Origin: Azadirachta indica
Taxonomy: Eukaryota; Streptophyta; Magnoliopsida; Sapindales; Meliaceae
Length of the DNA: 64,000 bases
Assembly (NCBI GenBank): GCA_022749755.1
Contig: CM040446.1
Span: 1,232,966-1,296,965, forward strand
Reading direction: 5' to 3'
Shown: piece after piece, positions 1-10,565 of the stretch
Position numbering within the stretch: the first letter of the stretch is position 1
Layout: each line of letters begins with the position of its first letter
Notes under the pieces: model-generated
Databases searched by the model: none
The model's input: the letters and a program-made list of their open reading frames with translations, nothing else
What the model was told of the DNA's origin: nothing
Position numbers and translations under genes: made by a program

Positions 1-27
1 TTTATCTGCTACTGTTGACTAGCGAAA

Positions 28-117
28 ATGCCCACTCGCTGTGAAATCTTCTGCGAAATTCTGATCGCCATTTTGCTTCCTCCTTTGGGCGTTTGCCTCC
101 GCCATGGTTGCTGCACT
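28..117 (+). CDS. Extra first exon of the RCI2/PMP3-type gene (exon 1a)
   Basis: This 30-codon stretch opens with ATG at 28 and ends at ACT before a GT donor (118-119). It encodes an N-terminal half typical of RCI2/PMP3 (UPF0057) proteins: Cys-rich start, then the membrane segment AILLPPLGVCLRHGCCT. It is a diverged copy of the exon at 849-938 (Thr-Arg-Cys against Ser-Cys-Cys after MP, Arg against Lys before HGCCT). I see no matching second exon between 118 and 848. Its phase-0 donor would fit the exon at 1752 in frame. Either it is an alternative first exon or a partial duplicate left without its 3' half. The promoter lies outside the window. Confidence 0.6.
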
Positions 118-848
118 GTACGGTTCTCTTCTTGTTTCTTTTCCCTGTTTGTTTCCCAAGAATTTACCGTTTTCTCAGCAAATAACTGGAACTTCATTTC
201 TTTTAACATGTCCTTTATGTCTGTTTTGTTATTTTCTGTTTGGTTGCCGTGAAAAGACCTGTCTTCTCAAGCGACGAACAGAATTAAGATTTTATTTTCT
301 CATATTTCGCTGGCGAATAATTAGAGTTTGGAGCCGATTTGACATTTTTCTCTCTCTCCGTTTTATCAGATTCTTGATCCTTCGTACATGTTTATTCTGT
401 TATTTTCCATTTGGTTGTTACCGGACCTTGATTTTTACTTTTATTTTCTTGGCAACCAAACATAACCGATTCAATTCCTCTCGCGGTTTGGTTGCGGAGA
501 AAATGGTGGTCAGATTAGACTAATCGTGCCAAAAAATCGTCACACAAATATTTATGTAAACGTAAAAAAAAATTAGATTCCTAATTTGGTTACTGTTAAA
601 AATCTCCCTTAAAATTTCAATTCCCAATTTGAATATCAGAACTAAACGACGTCGTTCTATGACTCTAACGTGACCATCCAATCTATAACCTCCATGTTTT
701 TGCTGACGTTGACTCTTAATCCACAACTCATTAATGTGAATTAAAGATCAGAGCTTTTCTGTTTTGTTATCCATTAAGATTCCATCTCGACACTTTATAA
801 GGTCGTTATTATCTGTTACTGTGATTTGACTGCCATCGGAAAACAAAA
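118..848 (+). other. Intron or intergenic sequence between the two RCI2 first exons
   Basis: No coding exon is visible. T-rich sequence carries the phrase TGTTATTTTCTGTTTGGTTG (about 227-247, variant at 398-418) and an inverted version GGCAACCAAACA near 456. The same phrases recur after exon 1b (1141-1161, 1288-1308, inverted near 1390), so the duplicated unit included several hundred bases of intron. The 3' part (about 520-848) would be the promoter of exon 1b. Confidence 0.5.
645..656. promoter_or_regulatory. 12-bp perfect palindrome with ACGT core
   Basis: AACGACGTCGTT is a perfect palindrome with a GACGTC core, about 190 bp upstream of the ATG of exon 1b. ACGT-core elements are bound by plant bZIP factors, and RCI2 genes are commonly cold/ABA-responsive. 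A role here is inference from position and core only. Confidence 0.3.
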
Positions 849-1886
849 ATGCCCAGTTGTTGTGAAATCTGCTGCGAAATTTTGATCGCGATTTTGCTTC
901 CTCCTTTGGGGGTTTGCCTAAAGCATGGTTGCTGCACTGTATGGAGTCACTCTCTCTCTCTCTCTCTTTCTGTCTTGATCTTTTGTTTTTGTTGTTTTCT
1001 GATTGATTCCCAACAAAAAGGAAACTGTTTTTCTCAACTAGAGAATGAAACTTGATTTTTTCTACAGTTTTTATTTGCAATCGAACAGAGCCCATGTAAT
1101 CCCTCTCTTTGTTCTCCAACTTTTTCTCGCATCATGCGCTTTGTTATTTTCTGTTTGGTTGGCGAGAAACTATTTTTTCATAATCTCAACGAATCTGTTA
1201 TTTTTTCTTTCATTTTCCTAGCCCAAAAAAAGCCCACCTAATCTCTATCGACTCCATTTTCTCTCACTTTTCTTCTTAATTTTCTGTTTGTTATTCTTTG
1301 TTTGGTTGCAGAGGAAAGGATGAAACTTTTTCCCTTTTTTTTTTTTTGTCTTTTATCAAATTGAGCCCACTTTTTCTTGATTTCTCTTAGGCAACCAAAC
1401 AAAGATTATTTCATCCTCTCTCTCTAACTTCTGTTTACCTAGTGGCTTTTCTTTTGTTTACCGAGAAAGTGGCAGTCATTTCTCTCGTAATTGCTTCTAT
1501 TTTTTCAGCTAGCTAATTTTCATCTCTGTAGCCTGCTGCTTCTCCTATGAGAAAACAAAGAAGCAATATGAATACCATCGCATTTCAAAGTCTAGCAATA
1601 TCTTTTGGTGTTGTTTCCAATAATTTGGCCTAGTCAAGTGTAAAATTTTCTATAATTGAATCCGCATTAATAGGCAATTGGAGATTAAAAAAATTATGAT
1701 TTCTTTGATTGTTTACGTCAAAGTTTATAGCTGAAGCATCTTTTTTTGCAGGTTGAATTCTGCATTTGTTTGCTACTTACTATTCTAGGATATGTTCCTG
1801 GAATAATCTATGCACTCTATGCCATTGTGTTTGTGGATCGCGATGAGTACTTTGATGAGTACAGGCGTCCCCTATATGCTCCATGA
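849..1886 (+). CDS. RCI2/PMP3-type hydrophobic membrane protein (UPF0057)
   Basis: Two exons, 849-938 and 1752-1886, join in phase 0 (ACT|GT...AG|GTT) to give 74 residues. The product is a small plasma-membrane proteolipid of the RCI2/LTI6/PMP3 family, whose members affect membrane potential and ion tolerance and are often induced by cold or salt. Exon 1 carries the first membrane segment with the family LLPPLGVCL. Exon 2 carries EFCICLLLTILGYVPGIIYA, the second membrane segment, and an extended charged tail (VDRDEYFDEYRRPLYAP) typical of the longer plant subtype. The donor GTATGG and acceptor TTTTTTTGCAG are both good. The intron is 813 bp and T-rich, with a CT microsatellite near 948-967. 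An alternative first exon lies at 28-117. Confidence 0.88.
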
Positions 1887-4845
1887 TGCCTCTATCTGTT
1901 TGCTGCTTTTTCTTATATACACCATGACATTATGATGTTAAACTCTTTCCTGTATATTGATTTTATGTAAGGTGTTTGAATTTGGTCTAATTTGATAAAA
2001 TCTGAATACTAATTTCGTTTATGAATTAAATTGTTGGATATTTATTGTTGCAGATTATTTTACATTTCTGTGTTGATTATATAGTCAGAGTGCGAACAAA
2101 AAATATCTGATCTCACTTATGTATAGTTTTGGCCTTGCGAGAATCTTTGATCATATGGATGAACATCATGAATCTCAAAACATAGGGATTATTGTTTTCT
2201 AGTAGATTCTTTAATCACTTGTTCCAGCTAGGGTTGTTGCTAGGTTTTGTTTGGGCAAGGTTAATTATTGGTTCAAGTATCCAATACTGTGCTTATTGGC
2301 AAATCTTTGCATAAGGATTATGGCTGTTAATTGTTTTCTATATTTCATTATATTTACCAGAACTAGTTTGGATTCTTCAGAAACTTAGAATGAGGGTGGA
2401 TAATGCATCCGACCTCATAATTTCATTCTTCTCACTTTTTCCACTCTACTGAATAGAGGGAGCTTGCACCAGACACCACCCCACCTTTTTTATGCCTTTG
2501 TTTTCCATATTCCCTCTTTTCTGTCTGGTCAAGCAACGGCTAGTGCTGATGGCTTCTAATCTCATGTTTTTATCTTCCTTCTTTACGACTACTTAAGATG
2601 TGCATTTTAGCACCCTCTTCACAAACTTCCTGCTATTGTTGACATAGTTACTTGCCATTGAATCTTCTGTCAAACGAGCTCTCACTTAAAATGTGATTGA
2701 TGCTACTTTGTGCCCCTCTTCTCTGTTTAAATATGGAGGAGAAATGAAAACAAATTTCTGAATTCTATCTTTCTGGTTGATGTTAGTTAAAATGCACATC
2801 TTTGGTTCTCTTAAAAAAAAAAAAAAAGTAATATTTTTACACTTGCTGCATAGAGGAGATGCATTTTAGTCTTAGCCAATTTTCCATCAACTCTGGTAAG
2901 CAATCTTTATTTGGACCTTTCAAGGTACAATAAGCTGCTGCTGCTTCATTTTTTCTCCATGGTAGTTTTTCAACTCAAGACTTTCCAAGAGATTTTGATT
3001 GGCTTCATGCACGGTATTTAGCTTTATTGAATGCTATGAAGCTGCATTTTGGGATTGTGCTATATGTAAGTAAATTTGTAGCCTCATCGACCGCTGCAGA
3101 CTGGAATTTTTGATTCCGTACTAGCCTATCTTATCTTAGGAATTTTGACTATAGCTTTCTCCAGTGTACCTTGAAGGTTTGTTGATTTAATGTTAATTGC
3201 CATCTTGTTTTGCCTTATTGCTCTAAATGCGCTTGGTCGGGGGTCAAAACAGAAGAGCAGTCTTCCAACAGTGTTTTCTAATTTTTTTTGGGTCCATCTA
3301 AATTTTTGTTATTCCACTGAATTGTCTTCGTAGATTAGATGGGTTTCAATTGAAAGTAAGTTTGTTTGCTTCTTTACCATCTTCCAAATGTTAATTCTCT
3401 GAGATACATTTCATGTTCAAAGTGTTAAATAGCCTTGAGCATAGTCTATTATGCAAAATAGTATATGCCGTTACCATCGCGAGAAAAGGAGCAAATTAGG
3501 CCTTGTGATATATTTCATTCCTGATCGTGTGTTTGATTTTCTGCTAAGAACAAATTATACCTAATGAAAATTTAAAGCTATGTAAAACTTATATCATTGC
3601 TAAATTTATGCCTCGTCTTGATCATTGAATTTCGGTGCTTGCTTCAACTTATTAATGGTGTTTGAGCCTGGAGGGGTTGGATATGTGAGACTTCTGTAAA
3701 TGTGGGGGTTTCGTCAGTCATACAATAAGATGGGTTTGTTCATGGTAGATCTTATCACGAGCAATTCCAAACTAAAAGTATGCCGGTGGAAGACATCCTG
3801 CACATGCTGGTCATCGAACTCTTACCAGGAGTTTCTATACCAAATTTATCGCCTTTACTTTCCGTTTTTCCTTCTAAATTGTAAACGCTATTTGTAGTGG
3901 AACTGCTTTAATGTTATATTACTGATGATGTTACTGTCTTAGCTTATATGTTGTTATTGAATCGTCCCTAGAACTGAAAGAACGTGGAATTTATGTTGCA
4001 TTGCAACTTATCCAGTATCTGACATAGTCTCTATTTCAGTTTTAGCAATGCCAGGCTTCTCTTGCTGTTATGGAAACAAGTTGTTCATTGTTGTGACGAT
4101 GTTCAAATGCTATCTGTAGTTGATGTTTAGTTTACAGTGTTAAATATTTCCATTTCGGTGCTTCATTTAAAATCATGCTTCCAAATTTGCATCTGTGTCG
4201 GATTGGTGTTTACTTCTTCTATTTCATAGCTCTTGTCGCCGCCAGTTGAGTATTTCTCGTCTGTTTCATGAAAAGTCACTGCAAGAAAACATTTTCTGCA
4301 TTCAACTTGTTTGCACAAAAGAATAATATTTTAATAATGTCGAACTCTCGTGGGTTTGCTTGTGTCTCAAGCATTTTTTCATGAATTTTCAGCGTTAAGC
4401 ACTTTCAACCCAAAAAAATAGGAAAACGAATCATATGTTCTGTTTGTGAAAGTAACAAGAAAAGAGAGAATGTATGAATGATAATAATGATAATAATGAT
4501 AATATAATAATAATAATAGTAATAATAATAATAAAAAAATTAATATTATGGCGTATCGATGTAGCATCTTGGCATTTGCGAAGTCGGTCAAAAAAGCGCT
4601 TCTCCGGTAGTTCCACTTGCAAAAAGGCACTTCTTTGGTAAGTTCATCTATTCATGTGATGTATCTATGGTAATATATTATTAATAATTAAATTTTTTTT
4701 TTGACTCGGTTAATCAACCTGAGGAGCTGCCGTTCTGTTTGTTTGGCTAAACAAGCTTCCTTTGTCATATAAAAGCACTTCCCACAATTAATAGGTTCTG
4801 TTCTGTTATCCATAAAGAGGAAAAAAGAAAAAAAGAAAAAAAGAA
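1887..4845. other. RCI2 3' flank and gene-free interval
   Basis: Roughly the first 150-250 bases are likely RCI2 3' UTR. Beyond this I see no exon pair, domain or repeat I can name. The region holds only short open stretches (the longest, 3700-3897, has no recognisable similarity), a poly-A run at about 2813-2826, a microsatellite at 4478-4536, and the SKIP1-like promoter and 5' UTR at the right end. Confidence 0.5.
4478..4536. repeat. ATAATG/TAA trinucleotide microsatellite
   Basis: A run of GATAATAAT units passes into (TAA)n, with interruptions. It lies about 310 bp upstream of the F-box gene start. The minus-strand reading frame across it (Leu/Tyr/His runs) is an artefact of the repeat. 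Confidence 0.85.
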
Positions 4846-6294
4846 ATGGAGACAAATGGAGGAGAGAGTGAGTCAGGAGCGAGTTCTAACTGGGCCGAGT
4901 TGACTTACGAGTGTCTGATATACATCCTCTCGCGACTCACTCTACAGCAACGATGGATGGGCCCCATGTTCGTCTGCAAGTCTTGGTTTTCGGTCAGCAA
5001 GGATCCGATTCTCAACTCGATGTTCGATCTCGAGACTTACTTCGAGTCAGTCATTGAGTCGCCTCGATGGTGGACCCCCGACTTTGAGCGAAGAATCGAT
5101 TCCATGCTTCGATCTGTCGTCGAATGGAGTGACGGATCTCTCACCGTAATCAAAGCCAGACACTGCTCCGATCGCTCTCTCAATTTCGCCGCTGAAAGGT
5201 ATGTTTTCGTTTATTTGATTTTGATTGATTTGAAGAATTACTGTAATTGAAAGACTCTGATGGTTGATTAGAGTAATGGAAATTGCTGATTAGGTTTTAT
5301 TTTCTTGAATTGTCTTATCAATTTTGGTGTTTTGCTTTAAAATTTGTTGTGAAGCTCGGATTTTACTTTGATTTTGTTATCAATCTCAGTTTTTTGTCAT
5401 GGACTTGGTTATGAAGCTTGAATTTTTCTGCAATTTTGTTATCCATTTCCGTCTTTTGCTATGAGATTTGCTATGAAGCTTGGATTTTTCTTCCATTTTG
5501 TTATCGATCTCAATCTTTTGCTATGGTAGTTGTCATGAAGCTTGGAATATACTTCAATTCTGTTATCAATTTTGGTCTTTGCTGTGAAAGTTGTCATGAG
5601 GCTTTTACTTCAATTGTGTTGTTAATTTTGGTCCTTCACTGTGATATTCTTCTTGAAGCTTGGATTTTACTTTAATTCTGTTATCAATTTCGTTCTTTTG
5701 CTATGGACTTTGTTTTCCAGGTGCCCAAATCTTGAGGTTCTTTCTATTAGGAGCTGCGCAAATGTTACTGATGCTTCCATGTCTAGAATAGCTTTGCGTT
5801 GTTCCAAGATTAGGGAGCTTGATATTAGCTATTGTTATGAAATATCTCACGAATCTCTGGAAGCCGTAGGGAGGAATTGCCCAAATTTAAAGGTTCTCAA
5901 GCGAAACCTTATGAATTGGTTGGATCCTTCACAACATTTGGGAGTTGTACCCTATGAGTATTTAAATGCTTGTCCACAGGATGGGGACTCAGAGGCCAAT
6001 GCTATTGCTAAATTTATGCCTAATCTTGAGTCGCTTGAACTTCAATTCTCCAAGATATCAGCTAGAGGCCTTGCTTCAATTTGTGAAGGGTGTACAAAAC
6101 TTGAGTTCTTGGATTTGTGGGGATGTGCAAATTTGACAAGTCGGGATATTGTGAATGCCATATCCAATTTGAAGAATTTGGTGAAGGTTATCAAGCCAAA
6201 TTTCTACATCCCCAGATCAGTCTTTCACACTGATAGGTATGGCCATTGGAGTTTGTATGATGAACGATTCCAAACTGATGTTTTCCGAATTTGA
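4846..6294 (+). CDS. SKIP1: SKIP1-like F-box/LRR protein
   Basis: Two exons, 4846-5198 and 5721-6294, join within an Arg codon (AG|G) to give 308 residues. Residues about 14-60 (NWAELTYECLIYILSRL...FVCKSW) are an F-box, which binds the SKP1/ASK subunit of SCF ubiquitin ligases. The rest is AMN1/LRR-like, with repeats such as CPNLEVLSIRSCANVTDASM, CSKIRELDISYC and CTKLEFLDLWGCANLT; these would select the substrate. Order and length (about 300 aa) match Arabidopsis SKIP1 as I remember it. ATG follows an A-rich leader (aaaaagaaATGGAG). The intron is dominated by a 62-bp tandem repeat. The gene is convergent with the first BAHD locus, whose stop is 342 bp away. Likely nuclear/cytosolic; the substrate is unknown. 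Confidence 0.9.
5335..5715 (+). repeat. 62-bp minisatellite filling the SKIP1 intron
   Basis: About six copies of a unit built around GAAGCTTGGATTTT...TTATCAATCTC...CTTTTGCTATG. The GAAGCTTG-type anchor falls at 5351, 5413, 5475, 5537, 5598 and 5655, giving spacings of 62, 62, 62, 61 and 57. The array takes up most of the 522-bp intron and stops just before the TTTGTTTTCCAG acceptor. Confidence 0.88.
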
Positions 6295-6635
6295 AGTAAC
6301 CATGCTATTATCTGGGAAAAAAATATCTTGCGTGTATGGTGGTAATGCAACTCTTTATTGAGCTGCTGTGTTGTTGATTTATGCACTTATTTTATGTAGC
6401 AGTACATTGCTGTATGAAGAATAATTGTTCTGTGTTTTCTTGTACGTTGGATACTTGGATTGGGGCTGTTTATTAGAAATAAATCTCTTGTGCTATTTAT
6501 CTTCTTTGTATATTCCACAATGAAAATTTTCGAGCATCCTACTTTCTGCAGCAGAACAAGAAATCCACAAGAACAAAGGAAGAACCGTATACATGAAAAT
6601 TCCAGTGACTATTATAAATCAAAAGTTTTAGAATA
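6295..6635. other. Convergent 3' flanks of SKIP1-like and first BAHD locus
   Basis: The 341 bases between two converging stop codons probably hold both 3' UTRs. No further gene is seen. Confidence 0.5.
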
Positions 6636-8091
6636 TCAATACCGAGATCTTGTATTTTGGTGTTGCAGAAAGATCTCATAAAAGAACATTTTGAAGAGCT
6701 GCATGTGTTGGGTTTCCAAGTTTATAATCACTGACAGGCTCCCATCATTGGTTGGACTCTGTAAGATATGCGATATCCCTTCGAAATATGTGTTCACTGG
6801 TCTCACAAAAATCGGCTTTCCCCATCCGAAATCTGCATTATACATAGGCATTTGTAACAAATCCACTATATTAAGGTTAGGACTCTTGAAAGTGTTGGCT
6901 CCTCGTCCCAATCATGTCGGATCAGATTGTTGCTTTAGGTAAGCAAGAGCTGACTTCAAATACTTGTCATCCATCTTCTTCAATGCATTATGAATTCTCT
7001 CTACTGTACAATTCAACGGTTCTGATTGAATATCACCTGAAAATGCAATTGAAGTAGCACTGAAGATTACATTGCCGAAATACCCAAATGGTACCGGAGG
7101 ACTAAGTCTAGACCGTCCACTTGTGGGACTGTGTAACCTTGTAACTTGATCATCAGATAATCCACGTGCTTTGCACACACAACGCCATATATGTGCTGCT
7201 ATGATCTCAAACCTACTATACTTGACAGTAGATCCATGATCCGTCTTACATTTTTCTTTAAGGGTGAGGATTTGATCGAGTGATAGTTTATGGATAGCAG
7301 TGGAAATGGATTCAAATCCAGGATTTGATTGGGATTGATTATTTTGATTAGGGGTATTCATGGAAGGAGGCCGTTGATATTCGGTGTGGTGAAATGTGGG
7401 AGAATTAGGTACTCCGACAGTTAAGATGTTCCGATCAAAAAGCGGCCCAACCTTAATAGGAAGGCCCCGTGTCATATCAGCCCATGTGTTGACAAAATGG
7501 CCCTTGGAAACTCCATCAACCAAAATATGATGCAACCTAACTCCAAGGCACACTCCTCCGCACTTGAAATAAGTTACCTATTCCGTGGATACAATACAGT
7601 AAAGATTATAATACTCTCCAGAAAAAATATAACTCGGCACTATCATATGAGTTTGGCAACTATATATCTCGTACCTGTGTTACCATGAGTGGATGAGAAG
7701 ACGCATCTTTTGTATGGTCAACAGTTGGAACAAGAGGCAACAGTTTGAAGCCCTGTGAGAAGTCACCTAAATCATCAATATCATAATCTGCTTCGGCCTC
7801 CATGAATAAAACCCCTCCTCCATTGCAGTTTATCTCAATTCTTCCACTTTCATCCTTTCTCAGCCTTCCAGCTATTGGGTAAAACGACACAAGAACATTG
7901 CTTAAAGACTCCTTCAGCCAACCGGCTTCAAAGAAATTGGAAGAATTATTATTTGTCCGCGGCCGGTAGAAAAGCACCGTGGGAACGTAAACTGCTGGTG
8001 CCACCAGGTCCAAATCGGAACTTGGTAAGAAATGTTTCGGGGTTTCTTTTGCAGGGCGTATAATTGTAGACTGCTTTATGCGAATTTCCAT
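6636..8091 (-). pseudogene. BAHD acyltransferase (HCT-like) with one in-frame TGA
   Basis: Exon 1 is 8091-7675 (139 codons) and exon 2 7577-6636, separated by a 97-bp phase-0 intron (CAG|GTACGA...TAG|GTAACT). Family features are all present: HILVD, the WRCVCKARGLSDDQ block, YFGNVIF, DFGWG, and the NDGSLSVIINLE C-terminal segment. The only lesion is TGA at 6914-6912, after DPT and before GRGANTF, where paralogues have a Val or similar codon. The same frame continues to the normal end RSRY-stop. Translation would end before DFGWG, leaving an inactive protein unless the stop is read through. ATG at 8091 is chosen because paralogues start at MEI; an upstream TTG at 8106 is not a likely start. No leader intron was found. 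It belongs with the 42-61 kb subgroup (QMPMYNADFGWG, NTYFEG). Confidence 0.85.
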
Positions 8092-8315
8092 TGGCTTAGA
8101 TTGCAATATTCTGATCTGAGAACCGTCGAGATGAGAACTGGGGATAAGATCGGCGATCGTGGAGAGAATTATAGTTCGTTGACTAAAAAAACTAGCTAAT
8201 TGTAAAATCCTAGCAACAGGCTAGAGCAGGTGGCAATAAAATAAGTTAATCCAGGAGCTACGATGTCCATTGATTTATATTTAAATCCATAAACACATCA
8301 TGCGCCACTGAAATT

Positions 8316-8348
<33 letters not shown>

Positions 8349-8974
8349 GATATGTAATTCCAAAAATACTATTTGTATTTAATTTGTCTACGTTAAGGCT
8401 AAATTGCATATATGAGAGAAAGTGATCAAATAAATGTCAAAGCGTTTGGGATTTTCTTGTTAATTCTTTGTCATTTGCAGCTTTTGAATAATTAATTTAT
8501 AAAGCTCTCGACTAAGACCCTACTTGCCAATATATACAAGTTGAGTATAAAAATATATTTTCATATATAAGTGTAGACGTTTCCTATGTATTAAAATATG
8601 GGTTTGGAAAAATTGTGTTGACTTGGTATAAAATGACAATAAATACGGATAATTAATAATATGATTTTTGAATTAAATTTACGCTCAAATCCGCATTTTG
8701 AATGATACCGACCTCTCCATAGAAAAGAAGATCTCTATACATATATACAGGAGATGATAACATTACACTTGTTAATTTCTTTAAAAATTATTTTGTTTAC
8801 CATCCCATTTACCCACTAACACTGTACAAACACAAAGTAAAAAAAATTTCTCATCAACGTAACTCATACATAAACAAAAATTAAAAAAACTTTGCTTCCA
8901 AAAGCGGAGGAGTTAATCGACAAGATTACAAGTAATAAACTAAGGCATCTGGTTGGAGACTTCAATATCAATAC
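8092..8974. other. Spacer between BAHD loci 1 and 2
   Basis: Holds the promoter of the first BAHD locus (right of 8091), an (AC)n(AT)n microsatellite at about 8318-8349, and AT-rich DNA. No coding sequence is recognised. Confidence 0.5.
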
Positions 8975-10402
8975 CTAGAGTCTTGCATTCTTGAATTGTT
9001 CAAAGATACCATAAAACAACTTGTTAAACGGCTGGAGATGACAAGTTTCTAAGTTTACAAGCACTGATAAGCTCCCATCATTGCTTGAATTTGGTACAAT
9101 TTGTATTACTCCATCAGAAACAGCAATCGTCCTCACCAACATTGGTCGACCCCATCCGAAATCTGCATTATACATACCTGTATTTATCAGATGGGATATA
9201 TTGAGATTAGGACTCTTAAAAGTGTAACCTCCTCTTCTTAAAATAGTTGGATCAGGTAGCTGTTTTAGGTAAGCAAGAGCAGACTTCAAGTATTCATCAT
9301 CCATCCTCTTCATTGGTGTATGAATTCTTTCAACCGTATCAATCAAAGGTTCTGATTGGATATCACCTGATAAGGCGCTTGATGTAGTTATAAAGATTAC
9401 ATTTCCGAAAAATCCAGGGTGGAGTGGAGGGTTTAATCTGGACCGTCCGTTTGTGGGAATATATAGCGTACTGATTTGATCATTGGACAATCCACGTGCT
9501 CTGCAAATGCAACGCCATATATGTGCTGCTACGATCTGAAACCTAGTATACTTGACATTGGATCCATGAACTCCGTTACATCTGTCTCTAAGGATGTTGA
9601 CTTGATCAATTGACAGTTCAAGAATTGCAGTGGAAATGGATTCGGGATTTTGAGCAGGAGTATCCATGGAAGGAGGTGGGTTGTATTCGATGTGGTTGAA
9701 TGTAGGAGAAGTTGGAACACCAACACTCAATACCGTCCGATCAAAGAATGGTGGATTGGTTATAGGAACGCCACGTGTCATCTCGCCCCATGCATTAACG
9801 AATTGGCACATTGAAGTTCCATCTACCAATATATGATTGAAGCCAACTCCAAGGGACACTCCTCCACACTTGAAACGAGTTTCCTAGACACCCAAAATAA
9901 ACATATTTACAGTTATTTATTAATATAACTAACAGAAAATAATGATGACGATTGTTTTCTTTCTTTGCACCTGTGCTATGAGGAATGGATAAGAAGATAT
10001 ATCATTTGTATCGTCAACAGTTGGCACAAGCCGCAGAAGCTTCGAGTTTTCTGAGAAGTCACCAAAGTCATCAATAGCACAGTTTGCTTCAGCCTCCTGA
10101 AACAAGACTCCATCTCCATTGCATTGTATCTGAATTCTACCATTTTCATCCCTTCCTAGTCTTCCAGCCATGGGATAAAATGGCACAAGAACTTTGCTCA
10201 AAGACTCCTTTAGCAAACCAACGTCAAAGAAATTGGAGGAATTGTCATTTGGCAACCGGTAAAAACACACAGCAGGGGAATGGATTGCCGGAACCAACAG
10301 GTCGAGATCAGAAATCCATAGCCAATGTTTGGGCGTTTCTTGAGCAGGGCGTATAATGGTTGACTCCTTTATGCGAATATTCATTGTGCCTCTGCTCACC
10401 AT
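8975..10402 (-). CDS. BAHD acyltransferase, HCT-like, intact
   Basis: Exon 1 is 10402-9971 and exon 2 9883-8975, with an 87-bp intron. The product (446 aa from ATG 10402; 440 aa from ATG 10384, which aligns with paralogues) is a full BAHD length. ATG 10402 directly follows a leader acceptor (CATAACAG|ATG), so it is probably the first AUG. BAHD enzymes are cytosolic and transfer acyl groups from acyl-CoA to an alcohol or amine. The general-base motif HILVD and structural motif DFGWG are intact. Exon 2 starts with GAA (Glu) where relatives have GTA (Val). The residue matching HCT's shikimate-binding Arg is Asn (INTGMYNADFGWG), so shikimate is an unlikely acceptor. Other signatures are YFYGIFEQFKNARL-like C-terminal residues shared with the fragment at 49.2 kb, and EYNPPPSMDTP. 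Leader exon about 10499-10560. Confidence 0.9.
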
Positions 10403-10565
10403 CTGTTATGCAAGAAAAAAGATAAAACTCTTGGAATTCTTAAACCTAACTGGCTAGCAGATATAATGAGAAAGACAAGAACGCATACCTTGTGCTCTCT
10501 AAGACTTCGGAATTTTGGTGGTGAAAGAATAATTTCTTCTGAATTTTGATCGCTAGAGCTTAATT
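10403..10565 (-). promoter_or_regulatory. Leader exon and 96-bp leader intron of BAHD at 8975-10402
   Basis: Reading on the minus strand, a short untranslated exon ends AAG|GTATGCGTT (donor at 10498-10497) and resumes after CATAACAG (acceptor at 10404-10403). Similar donors, preceded by a TCTNAGAC/TTTTGGTGG phrase, occur upstream of several other members. A TATATAAT box lies just beyond, near 10565-10572. Confidence 0.65.

Noticed and set aside
4379..4630. Minus-strand frames with Leu/Tyr runs
   Set aside because: Direct translation of the TAA/ATAATG microsatellite.
8318..8349. Short repetitive tract considered as a CRISPR-like or regulatory array
   Set aside because: It is a simple (AC)n(AT)n microsatellite. 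CRISPR arrays are not expected in plant nuclear DNA and no spaced repeats are present.
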